From the NCBI GenBank assembly GCA_903872345.1, contig CAIQKM010000200.1, positions 1 to 64,000 on the forward strand: a stretch of DNA of 64,000 nucleotides, in the 5' to 3' direction. Both the position numbers and the translations under genes were made by a program. The notes below the pieces were generated by a model. That model was given only the letters and a program-made list of their open reading frames with translations. It searched no databases and was not told where the DNA came from. This stretch comes from an uncultured Verrucomicrobia subdivision 3 bacterium. GTDB lineage: Bacteria; Verrucomicrobiota; Verrucomicrobiia; Limisphaerales; UBA11358. Below, one piece after another: positions 57,266 to 64,000 of the stretch (positions are counted from its first letter, which is position 1; every line of letters begins with the position of its first letter).

Positions 57266-59568
57266 TTTTTCGGAAATCGGAGGATCTTGGTTGCCCCGGC
57301 GGTGATGGTTTCCGTCCGTCCCCCCAACAGATAATTTTCCGGCAAAGCTTGGCGAGCCGCCCGGCGGTTCTCTGCAAAAATCCGTACCGTGGCGTCCACC
57401 GGGGTAGGATTGCGCAGTTGCACAATCAGTTCGTTGGCCGTATTTCCGGTGATTTCCGCCAATATATTGTCAAACGCCACCACCAATGATTGATCCGGTT
57501 GCACATACAGCCCCGGTATTTCGATGGCGGTGAGCATGAGGGATGTTTCCGCCCACGTCGTCATTTGTAGCGTTTCGCCGATGCGTTCGGCGCCCTCCCA
57601 GTCCGTGAGGTTTACCCGTTCGCACATCCAGCCCGGTTTGGCCGTGCCCAGCGGTCGCCGAGGGTGCGGCAGGTATTGCGGCAGGCCAAAGGCGATATCC
57701 CGGAGCAAATCGAGGTGAAAACGGTCGCCCGTCGCGCGAAACAGTTTTAACAAACCCAGCCCGGAAAAAGTGCAGAGACCCGGCGCGGAATGTTTGTTTT
57801 GCGTGTTGGCATAGACGGAACCGGTGGTGCGGATGCCGGCCTGCGCGAAGGTGGATTGCGGCGGGAATTGAAAATCATACGCGACCACCCAGGTGGAAAA
57901 CTGGCGGACGGTCTCCGCCGCCCGCCGCAGCCAGACCCGCCGGCCGGTGCTTTCATAGAGGGCCACATAACTTTCAATGAGGGCATACCAAGATTCCGAA
58001 TCTGGATTTTGCAGCGCATCACCTGGACCACCGCAACTGAGGCCTTTGACCGTGTATTCCTGGTAAAACCGCTCGCCAGCCTCGGCGGCAACCTGCGCAT
58101 ATTTCGGTTCGCCATAATAATCCGCCGCCAGCAACAGCGCTGCCGGTATGATCGCGCCGCTGGTCGAGCCCCCCACGCAAATTTCCCCGGTGATCGAATG
58201 GACAAACTGACCAAATTGACCGTGGGTTCGCCACAGTTTCACAAGCGCATCCACGACGCGTTTAAGCCCCCGGTGCCAGGCCGGTTTCACCGGCAGGCCG
58301 AGTTGTTCCATCAAATGGAACTGTTTAAGAATGAAATAAACCCCGTCGCCGCTCTTGCGGATGAGGTGCCAGTTACCCGTGTGGGGCTTGCGAATATCCC
58401 CGCCGATCCACTCGGTCCCGTTGCGCCCGGCATCCCAGAAAAAACCGGCGGGCGCGAGGCCGTTTGGAAACAGCCAGTCGAAATTTCGTACCACTCGCTG
58501 GCGGGTTTCCACCCCGCCGGCAAACAGCAGCGGATAGGTGCTGATCATCCCGCCCGTCCAGCCGATCTGCCAGTCCTGTAAAAAATTCTGGCGCGGGCCG
58601 ATGGAATAATACCCGTGCTGGGGCACAAAATTATCCCGGTTGAACTTTTCCTCCTGCAAGTCCAAGCACGCAGAATAGGGGAGTACGGGATGCGCTGCTG
58701 CCGGGGTGGTCAGTAATTTGCGTTGACCGGCAAATCGGTCAAACAAGGACTGAAGTTTAGGTGCCGAGAAAAAATCCAGCCGGAAGCTGAGTTCCACTGT
58801 TTCACCGGTCTTAAAGTCATGCGGCCGGTCTTGGGAGGGGAATTCCGCATCGCAAATGCGGTAATGATGCAGTTCCCGCACTACCGGCGTCATCAGCCGG
58901 ATCACCGCCTGTTCCCGGTTCCGCGATTCCTCAATGCCCAGCCCATAGTCGCCCAGGGAATTTCCCTGCCGGGTAAAAAGGAGAAATCCGCGCCGGGCGG
59001 TTGCATCGTGAAAACCAATCGCCGGCACCGCCATGCTGCCGCTGCGTTCCTGAATCCGTGACACCCCTTCGCCAATGTTTAACCGCGGGACATCCGTGAT
59101 GATGACCGGTTTGTCTGGGCCAATATCCTGGACAAAGTACAGCTTGGGCGAGTAGGGGATTTTACGCGCAAGAAACCGGTTGCCGTTGTACACCGCCGCC
59201 GGCATGAGGACATAATTGGCCGGCGACCAATGATTGAAAACCAATTCCACGCCAATGGCCGCCTGTGGCAATTGGCCGGACCGGCATTGTAAACGAATCG
59301 TGATGTCCAGCGCTTTGCTCCCAGACACCGGCACAACTTTGGTGCTGATGGCCCACCGGGAGCCTGACAGCTTGACGGACGCAGGTTTGCTCCCAAGAGG
59401 GAATTCCGCCCGGCTTACCGGCGAGTTATGCCGGTCATAGTCATACTGGTTGAAAACCAGTCGCCCGTGGCAGTCCCATTGGTCCATCTGGCGGGCCATT
59501 TCCGCCCCGCCTTGCAATAAAGCATACGGTTGGGCGGATGAGGCGGGCGCTGCCGGATCAAACCGCAT
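57262..59568 (-). CDS. Unknown (alpha/alpha)6-type putative glycosidase
   Basis: A 768-aa protein starting at ATG 59568, behind a GGAGG Shine-Dalgarno with 7-nt spacing. An in-frame TTG at 59592 is rejected for that reason. No signal peptide. Residues about 1-290 are beta-rich, and 300-690 look like a six-hairpin toroid (GWTGGMISTYPLLFAGGVE, GGSTSGAIIPAALLLAADYY). A short C-terminal beta domain resembles the C-terminus of catalytic toroids (GNTANELIVQLRNPTPVDAT). It fits no family that can be named with confidence. Aspartates and glutamates in FFWDAGRNGTEW and WYALIESYVALYES are active-site candidates. It is the first gene of the operon that includes GH42, GH43 and the transporter. Confidence 0.65.
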   Translation of the reverse strand: MRFDPAAPASSAQPYALLQGGAEMARQMDQWDCHGRLVFNQYDYDRHNSPVSRAEFPLGSKPASVKLSGSRWAISTKVVPVSGSKALDITIRLQCRSGQLPQAAIGVELVFNHWSPANYVLMPAAVYNGNRFLARKIPYSPKLYFVQDIGPDKPVIITDVPRLNIGEGVSRIQERSGSMAVPAIGFHDATARRGFLLFTRQGNSLGDYGLGIEESRNREQAVIRLMTPVVRELHHYRICDAEFPSQDRPHDFKTGETVELSFRLDFFSAPKLQSLFDRFAGQRKLLTTPAAAHPVLPYSACLDLQEEKFNRDNFVPQHGYYSIGPRQNFLQDWQIGWTGGMISTYPLLFAGGVETRQRVVRNFDWLFPNGLAPAGFFWDAGRNGTEWIGGDIRKPHTGNWHLIRKSGDGVYFILKQFHLMEQLGLPVKPAWHRGLKRVVDALVKLWRTHGQFGQFVHSITGEICVGGSTSGAIIPAALLLAADYYGEPKYAQVAAEAGERFYQEYTVKGLSCGGPGDALQNPDSESWYALIESYVALYESTGRRVWLRRAAETVRQFSTWVVAYDFQFPPQSTFAQAGIRTTGSVYANTQNKHSAPGLCTFSGLGLLKLFRATGDRFHLDLLRDIAFGLPQYLPHPRRPLGTAKPGWMCERVNLTDWEGAERIGETLQMTTWAETSLMLTAIEIPGLYVQPDQSLVVAFDNILAEITGNTANELIVQLRNPTPVDATVRIFAENRRAARQALPENYLLGGRTETITAGATKILRFPKK

Positions 59569-59649
59569 CGGCGAGCCTCCAGTCAATGCCAAAAGACAAA
59601 GGGTTACAGGTGAGAGCGGTCATGATTTCTGGCAAGCATAGTCGGAAAA

Positions 59650-59678
59650 TATTTACCGGGGAGGGTATAAATTGCATC
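59650..59678 (-). promoter_or_regulatory. Operator-like site I (one good half)
   Basis: The plus-strand core TTGCATC at 59672-59678 is a good half-site. The partner near 59651-59659 (TTTACCG) is weak, with a spacing of 19-21 bp depending on alignment. The G-rich spacer GGGGAGGGT resembles site F. It lies about 80 nt upstream of the 59568 start and would serve the seven-gene operon to 45201. Confidence 0.45.
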
Positions 59679-59794
59679 AGCCCGGGGCAATTAAACATCA
59701 ATGCGCACTCCCGGAAATAACGAATCCGCTTTTCAAGGTGCCGACCCCGGATGGTTGCGATGACCGAAAATCAATTTTTTTGAGTTTTGGTATG

Positions 59795-59825
59795 ACGCAA
59801 AATGACCCCCTGCTTACGCAAAAAA
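59795..59825 (+). promoter_or_regulatory. Operator site B
   Basis: ACGCAAAATG at 59795-59804 and ACGCAAAAAA at 59816-59825, 21 bp apart, with a CCCCC-containing spacer. The flank AGACTCTACCG matches that of site F. It reads rightward. The next intact gene starts 268 nt away at 60094, with a gene remnant in between. Confidence 0.75.
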
Positions 59826-59940
59826 GACTCTACCGCCCATTCCGGGACAACTGTTAGCTTGGCGTCATCCAACTTGTGAACCAACCGGTTTTGTCGGGTG
59901 TCGCTGTGGGCGGCAACCGCAGCGAACATTCGCCCGCTCC

Positions 59941-60060
59941 CGTGCAAATCGGGCTTTGGCTCGCAATGGGGCCATCGCCAACACGCATTGGAACAATGTG
60001 GCGGCGGCGTATCGGCTGGCGAAACCGGATGATGTGCCCATGCTGGAGCCGGAAAAGTAA
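59941..60060 (+). pseudogene. Possible C-terminal remnant of a lost gene
   Basis: In the frame ending with TAA at 60058-60060 the translation gives a protein-like tail ANTHWNNVAAAYRLAKPDD followed by VPMLEPEK. Upstream sequence in this frame is open to 59764 but has no ATG and looks low-quality (PTGFVGCRCGRQPQ). It may be the end of a deleted gene once driven by site B. The rest of 59593-60093 contains only sites I and B. Confidence 0.35.
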
Positions 60061-60093
60061 TCGCGATACTACACCGATCACTTTTAATTTAAA

Positions 60094-61221
60094 ATGAACT
60101 TGCGCGTCCAAATACAAATGGTGGATTGCAGCCAGGCCACCGCCTTGGTCGGCGTGCGGGTGGAACTGGGAAACTCCGGCGCGACGATCGCGGAGGTAAG
60201 CGTCAAAACGGAAGTGTTTGAAGTTGGGTTTGACGGTGGCCAGCCGGATTCGCCGGTGGCGGTGACAGAAATTGTCAAAATAAAAATTTCCGCCAGCGAA
60301 ATTACGATGACGGATTCACGCCTGAGCATCGGTACGCCGTTTTTCTCAACAAAATCTGTGCCGCAGCCTTACGCGGCAGTCACGACTTTGGAGTTTGCCA
60401 GCGGACAAGTAGATTCCAGCGAAACTCGGTTCATTTTGCTCGCACCGGAATCCGGCGGGGGATTGCTAATCTGCCGCGAAACAACAAGGGTTCCCCCGCG
60501 GGTCAGTCGCATCAATCCACAATTGCCGTTGCTATTTATCGTCAGCGACTCGACGGCGTTCAGCAACGGCCAGAACCAGTTGGGCTGGGGAGACCGGCTG
60601 GCACGTTTTTTTGACGCGGGAAAAATCAACGTGCTGAACCGCGCTCGCCCCGGCCGTAGTGCCAGGTCGTTTCGCAGCGAAGGTTTGTGGCGGCGACTGC
60701 TGGCGGAAATGAAGGCGGGCGATTTCGTTTTAATTCAATTCGGTCACAATGACGCCGACAAATTGGCCGAAGGCCGTTGCCGTGGCGTCTTGCCCGGTGT
60801 TCATGAGCAGACGCAGGAGGTCGTCATGCCTGAGGGGACGTGCGAAATCGTCCGCACTTATGGCTGGTATCTGCGGCAATTCATCGCGGAGGCGAAAGCC
60901 AAAGGTGCCACGCCGGTCCTGCTTTCGCTGACGGTGAAAAATGTCTGGGAGAACGGCCGGTTGCTACGCAATCAAAGCCAATATGGCCATTGGGCGGCGC
61001 AGGTGGCGCAGGCATCGGGCGTTGATTTCATTGACCTTAACCAAATGATTGCCGAGCGCTACCATGCGCTTGGGCAGGAAAAAGTCCAGCTGCTGTTTTG
61101 CAGCGCCAGTGATAATGTCCACACCAGCCCGGCCGGCGCGGAACTGAATGCCGCCTGCGTGGTTGACGGTTTGAAAAGACTTTCCGGCCGCCCATTGGAA
61201 TTATGTTTCCGAACCGAATAG
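60094..61221 (+). CDS. CE12-like SGNH rhamnogalacturonan acetylesterase
   Basis: A 375-aa protein. Residues 1-140 form a beta-rich N-terminal domain of unknown type. The SGNH hydrolase starts at LFIVSDSTAFSNG with nucleophile S153 (a variant GDS block with S-D-S), then the block III motif QFGHNDADK (N219) and block V SASDNVHTSPAGAE with D340 and H343. Block spacing and the DxxH ending match rhamnogalacturonan acetylesterases (CE12). No signal peptide is detected, which is unusual for a polymer deacetylase and suggests action on imported oligosaccharides or a missing upstream part. The GH2 gene follows 10 nt downstream. Confidence 0.82.
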   Translation: MNLRVQIQMVDCSQATALVGVRVELGNSGATIAEVSVKTEVFEVGFDGGQPDSPVAVTEIVKIKISASEITMTDSRLSIGTPFFSTKSVPQPYAAVTTLEFASGQVDSSETRFILLAPESGGGLLICRETTRVPPRVSRINPQLPLLFIVSDSTAFSNGQNQLGWGDRLARFFDAGKINVLNRARPGRSARSFRSEGLWRRLLAEMKAGDFVLIQFGHNDADKLAEGRCRGVLPGVHEQTQEVVMPEGTCEIVRTYGWYLRQFIAEAKAKGATPVLLSLTVKNVWENGRLLRNQSQYGHWAAQVAQASGVDFIDLNQMIAERYHALGQEKVQLLFCSASDNVHTSPAGAELNAACVVDGLKRLSGRPLELCFRTE

Positions 61222-61231
61222 TAATCACCAG

Positions 61232-64000
61232 ATGAAACAAAAGAGACAAAACCCATTCGTACAAACATTTTCACACGTCGTGTTGGGCGTAATCGCCGCC
61301 GCAATTTGCGTTGGCGGAAATTTATTTGCGGCTTCCGGCTCGAAGGCCGGCGCGGAAGAGCGGCTCTCGCTGGATCGCGCGTGGCGGTTTCATCTCGGCG
61401 ACATCCCGATGCCGGTGATCAAGGGGCACGGCAGTTCCTACAGCAACGCCAAGGCCGGCAAGGCATGGGGCGCAGCGGCCCCGGACTACGACGACAACGG
61501 CTGGCGGGTGCTGGATTTGCCGCACGACTGGGCCGTGGAAGGGCCATTTGATCCGGACGCCAATATTTCGCAGGGCTATCGTCCGCGCGGGGTGGCGTGG
61601 TATCGGCGCTGTCTGCGGCTGGAGCCGGCGGATCGAGGGCGGGCACTGGAGCTGCAATTCGATGGCGTCGCCACGCATTGCACGGTATGGCTCAACGGCA
61701 CGGTGGTGCAGCGCAACTGGTGCGGCTACACGGGGTTTTCCATTGATTTGACGCCGTTTGCGACCTATGGCGACCAGTTGAACAATATCGCGATTCGCGT
61801 GGACGCCGAGCCGATGGAAGGCTGGTGGTACGAAGGCGCCGGGATTTACCGCCACACGTGGCTCAGCAAACGCAGCCCGGTTCACATCGTGACCGACGGT
61901 GTTTATGCCAACCCGGTGAAAAAGGAAAATGGCCGGTGGGAACTGCCGGTGGAAGCGACGCTGGACAACATTGGCAAGGAATCCGCGCCGGTGGAGGTTG
62001 GCGTCGAACTGCTCGATCCGCAGGGCAAGGTCGTTGCGCAAGCCAGCACTAAGGCGGAGGTGAAACCGTTTGAGGATGCGGTCGCAAGCGTTATTCTGAA
62101 TGTCGCGCAACCGCAGTTGTGGTCGGTGGACGCGCCGGTGCTGTATAAAGTGAGGACGTTTCTCAAGTGCGACGGCACGCAGGTGGACGAGCGCGTGACA
62201 CATTGCGGCTTCCGCACGATCCGTTTTGACGCGGACAAGGGGTTTTTTTTGAACGACCAGCCGTTGAAAATCAAGGGCACCTGTAATCATCAGGACGCGG
62301 CGGGCGTCGGCGTGGCCGTGCCGGATTCGATCTGGGATTTTCGCATCCGACGGCTGAAGGCGATGGGTAGCAACGCGTATCGCTGCGCGCACAATCCGCC
62401 GGCCCCGGAATTTTTGGAGGCTTGCGACCGGCTGGGAATGCTGGTGATGGACGAGAACCGGAATTTCAATTCCTCGCCGGAATACGTGCGCCAGCTCGAA
62501 TGGATGGTACGGCGCGACCGCAATCATCCGAGCGTGATTCTCTGGTCGGTCTTCAACGAAGAGCCGATGCAGGGCACGGAGCAGGGCTACGAGATGGTGC
62601 GGCGCATGGCGGCGGCGGTGAAACGGCTGGACACCACGCGCCCCGTCACGGCGGCAATGAGCGGCGGCTCCGGCTCGCCCATCAATGTTTCGCTGGCGGT
62701 GGACGTGGTCGGGTTTAACTACCAGCAGGGCAGTTATGACGGGTTTCATAAAGCTCACCCGCACCAGCCGATCACGAGTTCCGAGGACACTTCCTCCTAC
62801 ATGACCCGCGGGGTTTATGAGGAAGATAAAAAATCGAGCATGGCGGATTCCTACGACGTCGGGGCGGCGCCGTGGGGGGCAACGCATCGCAATGCCTGGA
62901 AGGCGATCGCGTCGCGGCCGTTCGTCGCCGGCGGTTTTGTCTGGACGGGATTTGACTATCGCGGCGAGCCGCAGAAATTTTCCTGGCCGTCGGTCAGCTC
63001 GGTTTTCGGCTGCATGGACACCTGCGGTTTTCCGAAGGCGGCATATTATATGCACCAGGCGGCGTGGATTGAAAACCGTCCCGTACTACAAATTGTTCCG
63101 CACTGGAATTGGCCGGGCAGGGAAGGCCAGCCCATCAAGGTCATGGTTTTGAGCAACGTTGAGAAAGTGGAATTGTTCCTCAACGGAAAATCGCTCGGCG
63201 AAAAGATCGTGGACAAACTGGAGGGCGGCGAATGGGAAGTACCTTATGCGCCCGGCAAACTCGAAGCCGTCGCGAGTAACGACGGCAAGGAAACCGTCCG
63301 CAGCACCGTTGAGACTACCGGCGAACCGGTTGCGCTGAAGCTCGTGCCCGACCGAGATTCGCTGGCGGGCGACGGCGCGGATGCGCAGCCGGTCACCGTT
63401 TGTGCCGTGGATGCGCAAGGCCGGGAAGTGCCGACGGCCAGCTTGCCGGTCACGTTTGCTATCTCCGGGCCGGGCGCGATCATCGGCCAGGGCAACGGCG
63501 ACAACACGTCGCACGAGCCGGAAAAGGGCAACCACCGCCGCCTGTTCAACGGCCTTGCGCAGGTCACCGTGCAAGCGCAGCGTGACCAAGCGGGAACCAT
63601 CGTGTTGACCGCGCAGGCTGAGGGCCTGAAACCGGCCGAGATCCGCATCGCCTCCCGCGCGGTGGCTGCACTGCCGGCGGTGCCGCCGACGGATCCGATT
63701 TTCGCGCTGGCCAAGTGGCGGATGTCGCCGTTGTCCGCCGCGAAGCCGAATCCGAACCAGCCGATTGGCGAATCCGACATGAACAGTTGGCCGCCGGTCA
63801 CAGCCGGTTCGCCGCAAAAGTTTGAAGGCGGCAACTGGGCGACTTTTCGGGTGATGTTCACGCCCGTCGCCAGCGTGCAAACCAGTGGCGGCGAGATTCA
63901 GTTTAAGGAAATCACCGGGGCGGCGGAAGTCTGGATGGACGGCAAGCTGCTGGCGGAGAAAAGCGCCACGGCGCGCGGCGCGCTAAAAGTTGCTCTGCCG
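61232..64000 (+). CDS. Exported GH2 beta-galactosidase (incomplete at window end)
   Basis: Open from ATG 61232 to the end of the window (923 codons seen, no stop). A signal peptide (GVIAAAICVGGNLFAASG) precedes a GH2 sugar-binding domain (WRVLDLPHDWAVEGPFDPD, GVAWYRRCL), an Ig-like domain and the TIM barrel. The acid/base is E443 in SVFNEEPMQG and the nucleophile candidate is E518 in ITSSEDTSS. It continues into a DUF4982-like domain (KVMVLSNVEKVELFLNGKSL) and an Ig-like C-terminal domain (GPGAIIGQGNGDNTSHEP). It probably releases galactose outside the cytoplasm from galactan or arabinogalactan side chains, complementing the cytoplasmic GH42. It is cotranscribed with the acetylesterase. Confidence 0.92.
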   Translation, partial: MKQKRQNPFVQTFSHVVLGVIAAAICVGGNLFAASGSKAGAEERLSLDRAWRFHLGDIPMPVIKGHGSSYSNAKAGKAWGAAAPDYDDNGWRVLDLPHDWAVEGPFDPDANISQGYRPRGVAWYRRCLRLEPADRGRALELQFDGVATHCTVWLNGTVVQRNWCGYTGFSIDLTPFATYGDQLNNIAIRVDAEPMEGWWYEGAGIYRHTWLSKRSPVHIVTDGVYANPVKKENGRWELPVEATLDNIGKESAPVEVGVELLDPQGKVVAQASTKAEVKPFEDAVASVILNVAQPQLWSVDAPVLYKVRTFLKCDGTQVDERVTHCGFRTIRFDADKGFFLNDQPLKIKGTCNHQDAAGVGVAVPDSIWDFRIRRLKAMGSNAYRCAHNPPAPEFLEACDRLGMLVMDENRNFNSSPEYVRQLEWMVRRDRNHPSVILWSVFNEEPMQGTEQGYEMVRRMAAAVKRLDTTRPVTAAMSGGSGSPINVSLAVDVVGFNYQQGSYDGFHKAHPHQPITSSEDTSSYMTRGVYEEDKKSSMADSYDVGAAPWGATHRNAWKAIASRPFVAGGFVWTGFDYRGEPQKFSWPSVSSVFGCMDTCGFPKAAYYMHQAAWIENRPVLQIVPHWNWPGREGQPIKVMVLSNVEKVELFLNGKSLGEKIVDKLEGGEWEVPYAPGKLEAVASNDGKETVRSTVETTGEPVALKLVPDRDSLAGDGADAQPVTVCAVDAQGREVPTASLPVTFAISGPGAIIGQGNGDNTSHEPEKGNHRRLFNGLAQVTVQAQRDQAGTIVLTAQAEGLKPAEIRIASRAVAALPAVPPTDPIFALAKWRMSPLSAAKPNPNQPIGESDMNSWPPVTAGSPQKFEGGNWATFRVMFTPVASVQTSGGEIQFKEITGAAEVWMDGKLLAEKSATARGALKVALP

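Noticed and set aside
61322-63055. 577-codon open frame on the minus strand
   Set aside because: It is antisense to the GH2 beta-galactosidase, whose catalytic motifs and domain order are clear. The reverse translation is Arg/His-rich and featureless.

Overview
The window is GC-rich, densely coded DNA that most resembles a free-living, polysaccharide-degrading member of the Verrucomicrobiota (Pedosphaera/Limisphaerales-like). This is inferred from gene content: giant autotransporter-associated beta-strand-repeat proteins with PKD domains and FYRL-type C-termini, solitary pseudopilin-like proteins with the [20 protein letters not shown] signature, Tat-exported Gfo/Idh/MocA oxidoreductases next to DUF1080 proteins, and clustered carbohydrate-active enzymes. 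No ribosomal RNA or other taxonomic marker is present.

Layout. (1) 1-6930, plus strand: a GH5-like glycosidase with a PA14 domain, then a four-gene cluster (prenyltransferase-like repeat protein, DUF1080 protein, Tat-exported Gfo/Idh/MocA oxidoreductase, S10 carboxypeptidase). (2) 6925-8329: an intact ISKra4-like insertion sequence with inverted repeats, a 9-bp target duplication and a transposase split by a frameshift at a C7 run, followed by a degenerate initiator-tRNA remnant and a terminator. (3) 8849-34420, minus strand: a series of secreted proteins (alpha/beta hydrolase, three giant repeat proteins, two smaller beta-helix proteins, a sialate-O-acetylesterase-like enzyme, a pseudopilin). 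(4) 34538-45040, minus strand: a seven-gene operon of pseudopilin, esterase, heparinase-like lyase, alpha/beta hydrolase, TIM-barrel isomerase, GH105 hydrolase and a XylR-type (LacI-like sensor plus AraC HTH) regulator. (5) 45201-59568, minus strand: a seven-gene operon of an unknown (alpha/alpha)6 enzyme, GH42, GH43, kelch-SSS transporter, GH43, GH67-like enzyme and heparinase-like lyase. (6) 60094-64000, plus strand: a rhamnogalacturonan-acetylesterase-like SGNH protein and a GH2 beta-galactosidase that runs off the window.

How it fits together: secreted lyases, beta-helix proteins and esterases would fragment and deacetylate a uronic-acid-containing, galactose/arabinose-decorated polysaccharide (pectic rhamnogalacturonan I or a similar acidic glycan). 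A sodium symporter fused to a periplasmic kelch domain would import the products, and signal-less GH42, GH43, GH105, GH67-like and isomerase enzymes would finish them in the cytoplasm.

The most interesting signal is a repeated operator: two direct copies of a GACGCAAAAT-like half-site, about 21 bp apart and always in the same orientation to the downstream gene. It lies upstream of at least eight transcription units across the whole window. The two-turn direct repeat suits an AraC-type regulator, and the only such regulator in the window is encoded at the end of an operon that itself carries the operator. This predicts an autoregulated, locus-wide glycan regulon that includes the pseudopilins and giant repeat proteins.
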